Shown in pieces: positions 46,079 to 57,342 of a DNA stretch of 64,000 bases. The notes beneath the pieces were generated by a model, which was not told where the DNA came from, did no database searches, and saw nothing but the letters and a program-made list of their open reading frames with translations. Position 1 is the stretch's first letter, and every line of letters starts with the position of its first letter. The DNA lies in contig PZJY01000008.1 of NCBI GenBank assembly GCA_031472005.1, positions 2,170,001-2,234,000 of the forward strand, written 5' to 3'. Source of the stretch: Tetracladium setigerum. Lineage: Eukaryota; Ascomycota; Leotiomycetes; Helotiales. Made by a program: the position numbers and the translations under genes.

Positions 46079-46923
46079 CTATTTCTCAAACTTGGCAATG
46101 TATTCCTGCAACCTAACCAATGCATCGAGAACGTAGCTATCATTCAAACAAAAGTTAACGGTACGTCCGTGTAATGCAATGCAACCGTGATCTCCCTTGG
46201 AGAATGAAAACTTACTCAGGAGAAGCAGTCTTCGCTCCTTGTTGATCATCATGTGCCTTCTTCGCAGCGGCATCCAAAGCAGCAGCCCAGGCAACTTCCT
46301 TCAATGCAGCGAGTTGTGCATCAAATTCTGGTTTGCGAGCTTCATACGACTGGCGAACTGTACTCACGGAACTTAGCAATCCATACATCGCCAATTCGCC
46401 CAAAAAAATGAAAGGTTGGAATGGAGGGGTTTTTATAACTTTGAGACTTACTGTGAGGTGGCACTTCAGCGTAATTTATAGGTGGTGATTGATATGGCTG
46501 CTGATATTGTTGATGTCCATATTGCGGCTGGCCAGATTGGTCAATTGGAGGACTTGGTTGCTGTTGGTATTGCTGATGTCCGTATTGTTGTTGACCAGAT
46601 TGGTCAGCGGGTGGTTGATATGGTTGTTGACCAGGTTGCTGATATTGCTGTTGACCGGGTTGCTGATATGGTTGCTGACCGGGTTGTTGGTTTTGTTGAT
46701 AGTTTGGCTGGTATGGCTGTTGGCCTGGCTGAGGTTGACCAGGCTGGACTTGACCAGGAACCTGACCTGGTTGAACTTGCTCTGGTTGTGCTGGTTGTCC
46801 TGCTACAGTTTCACCTTCTTTCTTTCCCATGAATTTATTCTTTGTGATACCGACCGAAGCGAGATTCTTCTCGAGCTCTTTGGCGGATTTGATTGCGGTA
46901 TTTGCTTGTCTGAGGAAATTCAT
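46079..46923 (-). CDS. uncharacterised Q/P-rich repeat protein
   Basis: Exons 46923-46452, 46357-46216 and 46136-46079 splice in frame to 223 residues. The N-terminus (MNFLRQANTAIKSAKELEKN) is a likely amphipathic helix. Residues about 45-150 consist of imperfect PGQQPYQ / QYQQPGQ and SGQQQYGHQQYQQ repeats, a prion-like, low-complexity composition rich in Q, P, Y and G. The C-terminal 65 residues (RQSYEARKPEFDAQLAALKE ... VLDALVRLQEYIAKFEK) look like two amphipathic helices with alanine-rich packing. I do not recognise the family. The second intron acceptor is chosen as GTACAG because other AG sites lead to stops. Membrane or condensate association is a guess from composition only. Confidence 0.75.
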
Positions 46924-48035
46924 CTTGACAGGATTGAATTTTAAACGAGGTATCAAAATAGTACAAACAATAGGGCAGTACAAAAGCGATCTTGAGGAAT
47001 CAAAAGTATGGCTAGCGCGGGGTAAAATGATTGAAGTGAAGCTCGGCTTCATACATGGGCTTGGCGGGGTATTTATGCTCAACTGAAGTATAGATAATCG
47101 ATAGCTCTCAAATAGGAGGCTGTGTTAAATTGTAAAGAAAGGGGATGGACGGTTCCGATAGTTCGCATATTGGGATGGGGTGTCTCGGTCGTCCCATGGG
47201 TGATGCGACTGGTTGGGGGATTAGGCTGGAAAAGAAGCTCACGCCTCAAAGCTTCAGCTCGGTTCAGCTCGCAGGAGTGCCCAACGGGAACGCTCTTCAA
47301 AGGGGTGTGTCAAAAATGACACTCAAAGGAAGCCTCGCCGTTTGGAACTGGATAGGTTGAAGGATGCAGGAGATAAGCCACATCCGATATGTCACATTAG
47401 GCATGAATGTTGATAGGAGTGCCGCTTGCGTGATTTTTGATCATCCGGGGTATCGATGGCAGTCTGCAAGTATTATGGATGACATCTACAGCTATCGCCA
47501 TTCCTAAAGGCCAAACATCCTCAGCATCTTCCCTCTAAAATTTGCCCTGCATGGACTCTTTGAAGGAGGAGGTGGAGAGGAAGGGCGGCAGGCAGGAGGA
47601 AGGATTGCTATCCCTCCAACACTTCAAAATTATTATTCTGTCACCCATTTTAGAATAAACTTTCTGAATGAAGGGTGGCGCAGTTTTGACGTGTCTTCAC
47701 CTCAGACGTCGCATGAATCCAGGGAAACGCTCGAGGAGCGTTGTTGTGGTTGAAGATTTGGATATCAAAAATCGAGGGTCACCTGACCTCAAAAGGTTTC
47801 ACAACTTCAATCTCAAAACACCACGGAATAAAAAATCTATTAATATTTCTACAAATTTCTAAGTGATCTTTTGATGGTTTCCAACACATTGTGCGCTTAA
47901 AAAGTGTGCATATCGTGGCGCTGGGCCTCCAAACGTTGAAGTGTTGATAACTTCGTCAAAAAAAATCGCAAAAATATTTAATAAATTATATTTAATAGAC
48001 AAAAACATAAGGAATCGTTATAACGACGCTAGCGT
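46924..48035. other. intergenic, partly AT-rich
   Basis: 1.1 kb, no gene. The last 100 bases before the tRNA relic (47965-48010) are very AT-rich, with TTTAATAAATTATATTTAAT-type sequence and, on the minus strand, a T5 run at about 48001-48005 that could serve as a Pol III terminator. Confidence 0.5.
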
Positions 48036-48037
48036 CG
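48016..48037. repeat. two overlapping perfect palindromes next to the tRNA relic
   Basis: CGTTATAACG (48016-48025) and CGACGCTAGCGTCG (48024-48037) overlap by two bases and abut the tRNA 3' end. Seen directly; role unknown. Confidence 0.75.
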
Positions 48038-48124
48038 CCCGACGAGAGGCTCGAACTCTCAACCTTGGGCTGTCGATCATAGAAGATAAAAGGCCCACGC
48101 GCTAACCAATTGTGCCTGAAGATG
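48036..48124 (-). pseudogene. tRNA-Lys(UUU)-like relic with intron, 5' end degenerate
   Basis: On the minus strand the 3' two-thirds folds as a tRNA. The anticodon stem is TGGGC/GCCCA around CTTTTA + 15-base intron + A, placing TTT (Lys) at the anticodon and the intron at the canonical 37/38 position. The variable loop is AGGTT, the T arm is GAGAG-TTCGAGC-CTCTC, and the acceptor 3' strand is GTCGGGC with discriminator G. A lysine tRNA would need GCCCGAC at the 5' end; instead the sequence reads CATCTTC, which does not pair, position 8 is A in place of T, and the D stem GCAC/GCGC has an A-C mismatch. I therefore read it as a pseudogene. A structure-based scan would settle it. Confidence 0.62.
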
Positions 48125-48942
48125 ATGTTAGATGTGAGACTGAAGACGGACTTCAGAAGAACTTACCAGCCGGGCTGTTGTTGAGCCGACAGTGCTTATT
48201 TTGCACCATGAAGAAATCACAATTTCGCTGTCCTGCAAGGTTCCACTAGTTGTCCATGTGCGAAAGTTCATTGGGTGTTGGTGGAGATGTTCCGTTGGTC
48301 TCAGGTTCGGCGCCACCATCCGGCTTGGGAAACGAGTCACGGGTCTGTTGACTGGGTCTCATGGACAGCAGCTAAATCTTGCAGACATTCAGCTAAATTC
48401 ATCATCGTGGCAATACCATCTGAAGTGGGGTGGCCAACGTTGTTGCAACTTTGAACACATCAAAACAACACCTCGCTTAACAAGCTCGCTCAGTCACGGG
48501 ATAAAGGGATCGTTGGTTTGAAGCGGTTTCTGGCTCTTGGAATTAATTGTATCGTTGGGATCACAAAACAATCTCAAAAGAAAGGAAAGATGGCCCCCAG
48601 ATCGAAGGTATTTTGGGTGGCTGGAAAATGTGACCTGTTCGGAGCATGTTTCCTGATTGGCTTAGTTGGGGTGAACCTAAACACGAGGTCCGTCAATTTA
48701 GCTCACGAAGCAGTGGACCATGCCAAGACAATCGAACATCGTCTGCCTCTCTAATCATTCGGTCTATGATGATTAACATAACTATCACGACAATCTGCTT
48801 TCTTCAGCCTTCGTGCCGCATAGCCTGCTTTCGTTGTCCATGACATTACATTCGCTGTCTCATAACCTCCCTTGGATGCGACTTCACTTTACCGTCTCCA
48901 GCTTGCAAAGCTGCTTGATTTAACCCCTCGACATCTTCAACC
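48125..48942. other. intergenic, upstream of the RING ligase gene
   Basis: 818 bases with no supportable gene or named site. Confidence 0.5.
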
Positions 48943-51614
48943 ATGCGACCACCTCGAGTGATTATCGCAGGCGCCTTCATCGTCACCAGTGTCTTCCTAA
49001 CATTTCTGTCCCTCCGAGCCTCCCATCCTCCACACACGATCACAGCGACATCGCCTGCCAGGTCTGGGATTTTTTCCTTCTTTTCATTTCCAGCACAGTT
49101 TTCTCTGTTTCCGCCTAATGCGATCATCACTTTGACACACGACAACATCACAGCCTTCCTGGCCCGACCCGCATTTTTTGGGCCTTCGTTACCATATGAT
49201 GGATTGAAGGGACAGCTTTGGATTGGGAGTGGCTTTGGCGATGAGAGTAGCAGGCAAGGCCCTTTGGGTGCCGGAGCTGAGGGAGAGGAGGGGTGCAGTG
49301 ACGTACCGGGATTAGAATCATATTCGAAGTCATCAAGTGCAACGATGAAGGAAGGGGACAAGGCTCTGGATGGAGAGTCGACGGCGACGAAATCGAAGTC
49401 AAAATCGAAGAAACGATCGAATGACGAGGATGGTCCATTTGGAGAGGAGCATCCTGCTGCCTTGGAGGGCGACGCGAAGAACAAGGTTGCGGACGATGGA
49501 ACAGATGATTATCTACATCACCCTTTGCCAGGATCTGCGGCGTTAAAGCCAGTGGAGAAGCAACCTACGGAATCAAATTCAGATCACGCTGATATTCAGT
49601 CGATTCAAGAAGGGGCGGAGATCACCGGGAAAGTGGTTCTTTTGAGCCGTGGAGGCTGTGGTTTCCTGGAGAAAGTCAAGTGGGCACAGAGACGGGGAGC
49701 GATTGCGCTGATTGTGGGTGATAATTTACAAGGAGGACCGTTGATCCAGATGTACGCCCGAGGCGACACTTCAAACGTCACCATCCCTTCGGTCTTCACA
49801 TCCAGAACGACTGCGCATTTCCTGGCCACATTGATGGGGCCAGGAAGTTTTATCGAGGACACAATCGACGAGAATGGAAAGCCTCTGCTGCAGGTCAAAC
49901 ACTCGGAGAGGAAGAAGCAACGGCACGACCCCAGGCCAACGACTACTGTGGCCGCAACGAAAGCTACAGTGGTCCCTCGAAAGGCATCGAAGTCGGTAAA
50001 CAAGAAGGGTGCCACGCGTACACAAGACAAGCCTGCTGCGATGACTACGGAGAAACCAGGATGGTTCAGAGCGTTGTTTTTCGGGGTTGGGAAAGGGAAA
50101 CCAAAGTCGGAAAGCAGCAGACCCCCCAGTAGCGGAGAACTCGATTGGATTCTCGTGGATGACTGGAAAGATGGAGAAATCGTGAACAAGAAGACCCCGT
50201 CGAAGCCGAAGAAAGGTGGCAAGAAGACCAGCAAGGGAAAATCTGCTTCTGATGATGATTTCGTGATCGGGGTGCAGGACTGGAGAGATCCTGATTTAGT
50301 TGTCTCGAAGAACAGGGCAGATGCGGCGAAAGGCGATCCGAAGAATCAAGAGGCAGCCAACAAGGCCAAGAGTTCCAATCCGGTACCTGTGAAAGGAAGT
50401 GGGAAGAAGACAGAGAATACTGGGAACGACTCCCCACTACGAGGAGGCAGTATTACTCCAGGTAGTGGAGAGTATGGTACTAAGGATACTCCCGATAATA
50501 CAAAGGAGAAGGAGGCAACAAACGACTCGAAATCGAAATCGAAGGTCTTCTTACGACCATCTTTGGTGATGACGAGGAAGACATTGAGTATCCCGTTGTA
50601 AAATCGACCCAGTCTAGCAAAGAGAAGGTGAAAGAGGATGAGAATGATGGTGGGGATGAGTATGAAGGTGTATGGGTGACATTGACACCAACAAGTGGTG
50701 CCAGCCCATTCCTTGATACTCTCTTGGTGCTTGTGGTAAGCCCATTGGTGACGTTGACGGTTGTCTATGCCTTGCTGCTGGTGAGATCTCGGATAAGGAG
50801 GCGTCGCTGGCGAGCACCAAAATCCGTGGTTGAGAGACTGCCAGTCCGGACTTATCAAACGATAGCCGCGACCAGTAGTGGAAGTCAAACACCAAGACAA
50901 CCTAGTCCAACAAGCTCATCAGTCACAACACCTCTTCTGCAACGAGGTTCCTCGCCCCCACGGCCTCGACCCAGATCAAGAACCACAACTGGAATCCCAG
51001 AACCTGGAGATCTGATCCGAGTCAACTCGAGCCCTTTACAAGTTCCTATAATTCCACCACACCAACCCGAAGCCGAGAAGAACTCAAGCCAAACGAGCGA
51101 GTGGAGGAAATACATGAGCAAACAAGTCGAATGTGTTGTTTGCTTAGAAGAGTATGTTGATGGAGTCAGCCGGGTCATGAGCTTGCCCTGCGGTCACGAG
51201 TTCCATGCAGAGTGCATGTAAGTCTTGCTTCGTCCTTTCTTCATATAACAATGTTAACATGGAAACAGAACCCCATGGCTTACCACCCGCCGCCGTACTT
51301 GTCCCATCTGCAAAGGCGATGTCGTACGCTCTCTAGCAAGAGGCTCTCCTTCCTCCAGTCCAAGGTACGAAGCCTACCACGACGACAGCGATGATGATGT
51401 CCAAACCCTCGCCGTCCAAAGCGTCAACCGAAGCGAGACCTCGGCGCTTCCCATCGCCGCTATCATCGAAGACGAAGACTTGGAATCCGGAGTCCTGCCC
51501 AACGTAAGTAGCTCTAGCGGGAGTTCAAGTCGTGCCACAGGCATGCTGGGCAATTGGAGAAGCATGTTGCCGGGATCGAGAGATAGGGTACCCGAGGAAG
51601 ACAGGAACAGGTAA
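48943..51614 (+). CDS. PA-domain transmembrane RING-H2 ubiquitin ligase, with one frame change
   Basis: 48943-51217 plus 51269-51614 (intron GTAAGT...AACAG); about 873 residues if one base is added. Order: N-terminal signal/TM (VIIAGAFIVTSVFLTFLSL, residues about 6-24); a luminal part with a protease-associated domain (TGKVVLLSRGGCGFLEKVKW ... GGPLIQMYARGDTSNVTIPS, about 226-305); a long K/S/D-rich disordered stretch; a second TM (LDTLLVLVVSPLVTLTVVYA, about 590-612); and a RING-H2 near residue 728 (CVVCLEEY, LPCGHEFHAEC, CPICKG). This is the PA-TM-RING layout of endosomal/vacuolar E3 ligases. Near 50544 the frame changes by -1; either one base is missing or a poor 68-base intron (GTACTA...CGAAG) is used. 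A further 3' intron (GTAATG...TATAG) could extend the tail. Confidence 0.88.
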
Positions 51615-52303
51615 TGTTCTTTATGGTGTGTGTCTGTATGTGTGGTTGTGGTTGTGAGTGTGGTTGTGGGTGTATGGTACAGACTAATGATGATTCCTTT
51701 TGTTTTAAACTGCTTTTCTTTGTTGGCACTATCTCGGTGTATAGGCTGGCTTGGCTTTGCTGGCCCGGAATGGTACGTAGGTGATATAAACAGGACAATA
51801 CCACACCTTTCTTCTTCGAATGACTCGTGTTTAAAATGTGTATATGGCTATAGTCTACCAACTGAAACGGAACGGTTGCGACAAGATACCAAATCTCTCA
51901 AGGGTGGTAGCTTGAGAGATTGAAGTTGCCCTTCCCTCCAACACATTACAATTATGGATCATCAAAGTCGTTGTATCTAACTATCCACAACTTATCTTCA
52001 TGAATTGCCTATAACTTCTTATCAGATACTTACACGATATAGAAGCAGATCACGATCTCAAACCAACCTGGTCGTTCATCTTTTGGACAGTTGCCCCGTA
52101 CGATTGGACTATGAACCTCCCGCGTACATTTGTGGCTTTCTGCCAAGTTGATATGCACAGCCCAGGCTTTCCTGCACAACGAGCTCCCCACCTTAAGCTC
52201 CCTCATGATCAGCCGCACGACAGCCTTGTCAACTTTCCATCTCCTCTTTCTTTTTTAAATATTTTCATCTCCCTTTCAGTGCTATGAGGACAAAACCGAA
52301 ATC
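51615..52303. other. intergenic
   Basis: 689 bases; GT-rich simple sequence (TGTGTGTCTGTATGTGTGG) near 51625-51670, otherwise nothing recognised. Confidence 0.5.
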
Positions 52304-54602
52304 ATGATGGAACCCCTCTCTCTCGGTGTGGGCATCGCTGGAGCCATCTCTGCGAGCATATCAATTGGCACAGCGCTTAAGAAACTCACCCATCAATATA
52401 GCGACGCACCGGATACCTATACTTTCACCATCAAGCAATGCAGTGTCGTCAGTGGCCAACTGGCGCTTCTTCAAAGTCTGATGCTGCAAGAGACTTGGTC
52501 CAAACGGCTGGGCAATGATGGGGAGACTTCCGATTATTTCGTCACGATTGTGATGAACTGTGCCGAGAATCTTCAGGAACTTGAGGCTTGTGTTGGGAGT
52601 ATCAGGCTGGGATTGCTTGATGCGGATGGGAGAGCCGTGAGCGTGAAGCAGAAAGTTAAAATTGTTTGGAAGGATGATGATATGAAATCGCACTTGGGTC
52701 GATTAGAGGTATCGAAGCAAGATATTGGTAGAGTGTTGACAATCATACAGGCGTAAGTAAGCTCTTAATTCCACGCCTAAACTTTCGTAATTATGCTAAA
52801 TGCTCGGCTAGAGGATCCATTGCTCGGATCGAAACACAGATGGATCAATTGAAGGAGTCCATGAATGCTTTGGCGAGATCAACCTCTACGAAGTATCGAG
52901 CGATGCGAGTGCCTGGAGGTGGGGCTGGGAGCGGTCCCTCAGTTGTAGTTGTACCATCTACATATCCTGGCGCACCTCCTGGAGACTTGGTGGCTGGATC
53001 GGGAGTTTCACTGGCAGATATTGATTTGGCGAGCGTGGTGTTGACTATCGTAAGTTGGACCAAGTATTTCTGCGCAGACATGCAATGCTCATGTCTTTGC
53101 AGGCAGACGAACCAGCTGGATTCAAAAACCTACCGAGCGGAGGACCTGCCCGAAAGCAACAAATCGCTGAGAGCATTCGATCATTCTTACCAACCGTGGG
53201 AAGCGGCTTGTTTGGTGGTCAGATGAAAGCCCTTGCCGATATAATTGAACAAGATCGAGCCGAGCTACAAAATAAGCTTGATAAAACAGAGCAAACCCTG
53301 GCAAAATACCTTACCCTTGTGGATAATAACAAGGAAACAATGGACGCACAGACTCGACAACATAGAGCAGAGATTCAGCGCATTGAAAACGATTGGAACA
53401 CTCGTGTTCGCTCCAATGAGCAGGAAATAGCAGAACGAGACGACCAGATAAATGAATACCGTATCCTTGTGGATGATGGCATAAATGAAAAAGACAAACT
53501 AATTCGGGATTCGCAAGTAAATATTGCGGCTGTTGAAGAGTATTGGCAAAATAGAATTCGCGACAATAATCGAGCACGCGATGACCTAATAGCGAAACGA
53601 GACGATAAAATACAAGCACAGGGCCGGGAAATTGATGAACTTCGCGTGGAGAACTCAGTGTGCCTAGAAACGATCACCAAATTGAAGTCGGACCTCTCAG
53701 CAATCAGTGCCGAAAATGACTCCTTAGCGACGGATCTTGAAGGCGCTTTTATTGCACTAAATAATTCCGATGGGGAAGTCCGGGTTTTCCTCTCAAGGTA
53801 CCAAAAATCACTGGAGGCGATAAGTGCCGCACAGGCCGTGCTCGCAGGACAGAACCCAGCTCTAGCATACTTCAAAGATTCCAGAAGGGCCCATGACGAG
53901 CATTGCAAATATATTGAAAATACACTGTCCAGGTTAGAGACAAAAATTCAGGACAGACAACAAGAATCTCTGCTCAGGCAGTCAATCTCTTCAAACAATA
54001 CACCTACCACTACGACCAAAGCAACAGCCAATTCCTCCACGCCATCTCCGTCTCTCCCACGTCAATCTCCTCCTCCACCCTCTCCGAGCAAACCAGAAGT
54101 CTCTAGCAACAGCTCCGACCAGTCAACATCAGTTGAATCGTTGAAAAATCAAAAGGGAGAGAAGATTATGTTTAAAAGCATATTCCAAAGAGCTAAAGAG
54201 GAAAAAGCTAGAGCAGCGCTAAGAGCTTGGGAGGAAAGAGCCGGAATGCAGAGGACTACAGAGGAAATTTATAAAGAGCAAAGAAAGAGGGAGGAAGATG
54301 CCAAAGAAGAAAAGGCTAGGAAGGATAAATCCAGAGAACCTAAATGGGAGAGGTTCAGCGAGGAAAGAGAGAGAGAGGAAAGAGCCAGAATGGAAAGAGC
54401 TATGGAGGAGGAAAGAGCCAGAGTGGAAAAAGCTATGCAGGAGGAAAGAGCTTTAGATGAAATAGCCAACGAGGAAAGAGCCAGAATAGAAAAAGCTATG
54501 CAGGAAGAAAGAGCTAATGAGGAAAGAGCCAGAATGGCAGCAAAAGCTATGCGGGAGGCGATGAGAGAGTGGAAAGAGCGAAAGAGAAATGGGCCAGGAT
54601 GA
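52304..54602 (+). CDS. fungal STAND-type N-terminal domain fused to a long coiled coil
   Basis: Exons 52304-52752, 52812-53049 and 53103-54602 encode 728 residues. Residues 1-200 match the fungal N-terminal domain found in front of NACHT/ankyrin proteins (MEPLSLGVGIAGAISASISI, then KQCSVVSGQLALLQSLML). No NACHT, NB-ARC or ankyrin part follows. Instead residues about 260-480 form coiled coil (ALADIIEQDRAELQNKLDKT onward), then an S/T/P-rich linker (about 525-590), then an arginine/glutamate-rich C-terminus made of 11-residue repeats. Family knowledge links the domain to incompatibility and immunity-type receptors; for this architecture no function is known to me. Confidence 0.82.
54372..54545 (+). 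repeat. 33-base coding repeats (EERARMEKAMQ type)
   Basis: Imperfect tandem units of 33 bases in the 3' part of the preceding gene, starting near 54374, 54407 and 54440, then an irregular continuation. They encode charged heptad-like helices. Confidence 0.8.
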
Positions 54603-54766
54603 AAGCGTCAGAGAGGAAAAAGCTATAGACGAAAGAGAGGAAAGTTGCCTAGGCAGTGTTTATTCTTCACTTCAGTCAGCCATCAATCTTCCGTCTCACC
54701 GAGATAGACACACGCCTCATCTTAAAAAAACAAAAATCATTTTCACTCATCATATTTTGTCCTACC

Positions 54767-56343
54767 CTAGTAATCATACCTCCTAATCTTCGGCCTCGCC
54801 GGATCCCATGGCCCATGAATCTCATTCTTATACTTCTGCAAACTAATCAACCACCAACTACACCCACCCATCGCCAGCCCGGCCAACACTACCCCAATCA
54901 CCACTCCCATAATTCCGCTTTTATATGGAAAATCCCAGAATCCCTCTCCATCGCCTCCTCGTCCAAGGATTAGCCCCACGCCACCACCTGCACCGATAAC
55001 GAGGAGAGTGGTGAGTGTAACGTGACCGCGCCAGGACCGCTGTTTAGCATATCGTCGAAAGACGGGAAAGAGTCCGAAAACTTCGATAGAAAATAGGGTG
55101 AGAGAGAAGACTTGTCCTGTAGACGGTAAACGCGATGCGAGGACCGTGGATGCCATCAACGCGGCATTTGTGCTTAGACTGGCAGGGATATTTTTGATTC
55201 CCGCGCCGCCGCTGGAGTCGAGTGGCGGGGTGCCGTAGTCAAAGAAGAAAATGTTGATGGTGAAGAGCAGGAAGGACATTGCCCAGATGGAATCTTTAGA
55301 GGTGGAGTGCGTGAGGGATTTAAGGATAGGAGAGAGTCCCAGGAGGGTAAAGTAGATTAGTAGAGCGGATTTTATGATTGCGAGACGCTGGGAGTTGCGG
55401 TGCGAGAAAGGGGATGAGGTTGATCCAGGCGTGAGAGGCGGTGGGTAGTGGGGTGTGGGAATTATATTGGAGGAGATGGAGTGGATTGATGATGCGGATG
55501 TTGAGTGACCGTGGCGAGCTAGCAGCCCATTGGAATTGTTTTGTTGTTGATGGTTTCCATTGGATAGAAGGCTCGATGCTGATGCGGAATGGCCGTGACG
55601 AGTTGATAATCCATTCGCAACGAATGACTGACTTCCGTTGAGATTGGAGACCGAACTCGAGGCCGAAGCTGTGGTGATGCTGAGGTTGGAAATTTGAACG
55701 GGGATGGAATCTTGTCCTACCCACCAGTCCCAGAGCAACCAGCCGATAAATGTGAAGAATGTACACCATGATACTACGGCGACGGATGAGATGTTGTTTT
55801 CGTAGATGCCGCGAAAGCAGACGACGAATATGATAACCGAACAGACATGTTGAACGATGACTGTGGAATCTGCGACCAGGGGCCAAAAATCATATGGTTG
55901 GAGACGTGGATTTCGTTGCAATTCTCCAAGAAATGTGTCTTGATCGGTATAATTATCAGGATCTAAGTAAAATTAGTAAAGTTACATATATCTGGCAATC
56001 TGGAATGGCATACAAGACTGCTTAACCCAAAGCAACTTCTTCCAACTTCCTTTCCTCCTCCCCCCTTCACTTCCATCAATCCTCTCTTTATGCCTTCCTC
56101 TCCTCAAACGTGATATATCACCATTGGCGCCATTGGTCATGCGCAAGTCTTTCTGCAATTTATTGACGGCCGCAGAAGGCCTCCGCGGCGGGGAGCCCTG
56201 ATATATTGCATCTTCGGGGTAAGGAGTGAACGATCGCTGCCGCCTAGGCGTGCATTGAAGGGAGGTAGAGTTGTGTTGCGCGAGAGAGGCGGTAAGGCAT
56301 TGGTTATCTTTGCAGTCGGGGGAGGCGCCTGGTTGGGCACCAT
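54767..56343 (-). CDS. GPI2: GPI2/PIG-C, GPI-GlcNAc transferase subunit, with a -1 frame break in the N-terminal region
   Basis: Secure exons: 56140-56014 and 55962-54767 (440 residues from the ATG at 56140). Gpi2 is an ER membrane subunit of the complex that adds GlcNAc to phosphatidylinositol, the first step of GPI-anchor synthesis. Family blocks: KGSWKKLLWVKQS joined across the intron to YPDNYTDQDTFLGELQRNPR, then LQPYDFWPLVADSTVIVQHV, FTFIGWLLWDWW and multiple TM segments. Upstream, the same frame reads QRSFTPYPEDAIYQGSPPRR, SAAVNKLQKDLRM with no ATG, while an ATG at 56343 opens another frame reading SRNTTLPPFNARLGG. One extra base near 56240 joins the two into a plausible N-terminus and gives about 508 residues. 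The serine-rich stretch around 55440-55690 encodes a long cytosolic loop. Confidence 0.93.
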
Positions 56344-57342
56344 AATGTGCCTGTCGTCGTCATACGAAGGCGATGTGTTGGTTAGAATTGAGGTTGTGCT
56401 GGTCGGAGTGTTCAGCCTTGGAGGATTTGGGATGTTTTGAAGTCGTTTGGGTTGCCGTATTGATGAGGCTGAAGCTTGTTCTCATTTTACCTCGGGAGGA
56501 CATACACGTGATGAGTTACACTACCGCTTTCATCACTTCCACCGTCTATTACCCCCAGTGGCAGTATGAACCTACTTGTTACCCCTTCTCCTTCCATTCG
56601 AAACTGGCCGACGTCAAGGAAAACGAAAGATTTAAGAATTAGAGCGACATTCCTCACTGCAAAATGCCGAAGATAAAGCCATTCATCCCGTTACAGCATT
56701 CTTTGACTGATCATTGAAAGAGGGAAACGGCCTCAAGGTATCAGGAAAGCACGAGTGTAGGTATCTATCTTCTCATATGAGTGCACGCCTAGAACGAACT
56801 GTATCCAAAGATGCGAACACCGAACTAACGCACCCGCGTCCCTCCCACCAGTAACACAGCGGTCAGTGTTAGCCTGTGGTGAATGTGATGACGGTGAAGA
56901 TGGGGACAATGCTCCTGATGGCGGAGCAGGTGCTGTCAGTGGTATTAAGGTAGGGTTACTGCTTGGAGATCTTATTTGATTAGATCCCAGAACACCATCT
57001 TGGTGGTCATCAAAGGGCAAGGCTAGGTGGGAGCAGCGGGAGTGCAGCTGGGCACATCGTTTATGCGCTAAACCCAATTGCGCAGTGACGGGGTATTGAA
57101 GATGAAATATGAGATGATTGCCATGATGAGTATGAGCTGGGAGGAAGGGAAGGATACCATCATTGTACCATATTATTGTCTGAAGTTAAAAAAGGACAAT
57201 AGATATTTCACCATGATGCCAAGCGGCAATTGCTTCTGATAATTAATTCGATGTTATTACATCGAATTATATTCACAAGAAGATCCGTCATCCTTCTTTA
57301 ATCTCTTATCAACCTTGTTGTCAAGGCACGCGATGATCTCAA
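56344..57342. other. intergenic between GPI2 and the oxidoreductase
   Basis: 999 bases, no gene recognised. CACGTG at 56505-56510 lies about 160 bases upstream of the possible GPI2 start at 56343. Confidence 0.5.

Noticed and set aside
48192..48754. Open frames between the tRNA relic and the RING gene
   Set aside because: Short, without domain or exon structure.
53122..53908. Antisense open frames over the coiled-coil gene
   Set aside because: Shadows of the biased codon use of the sense strand.
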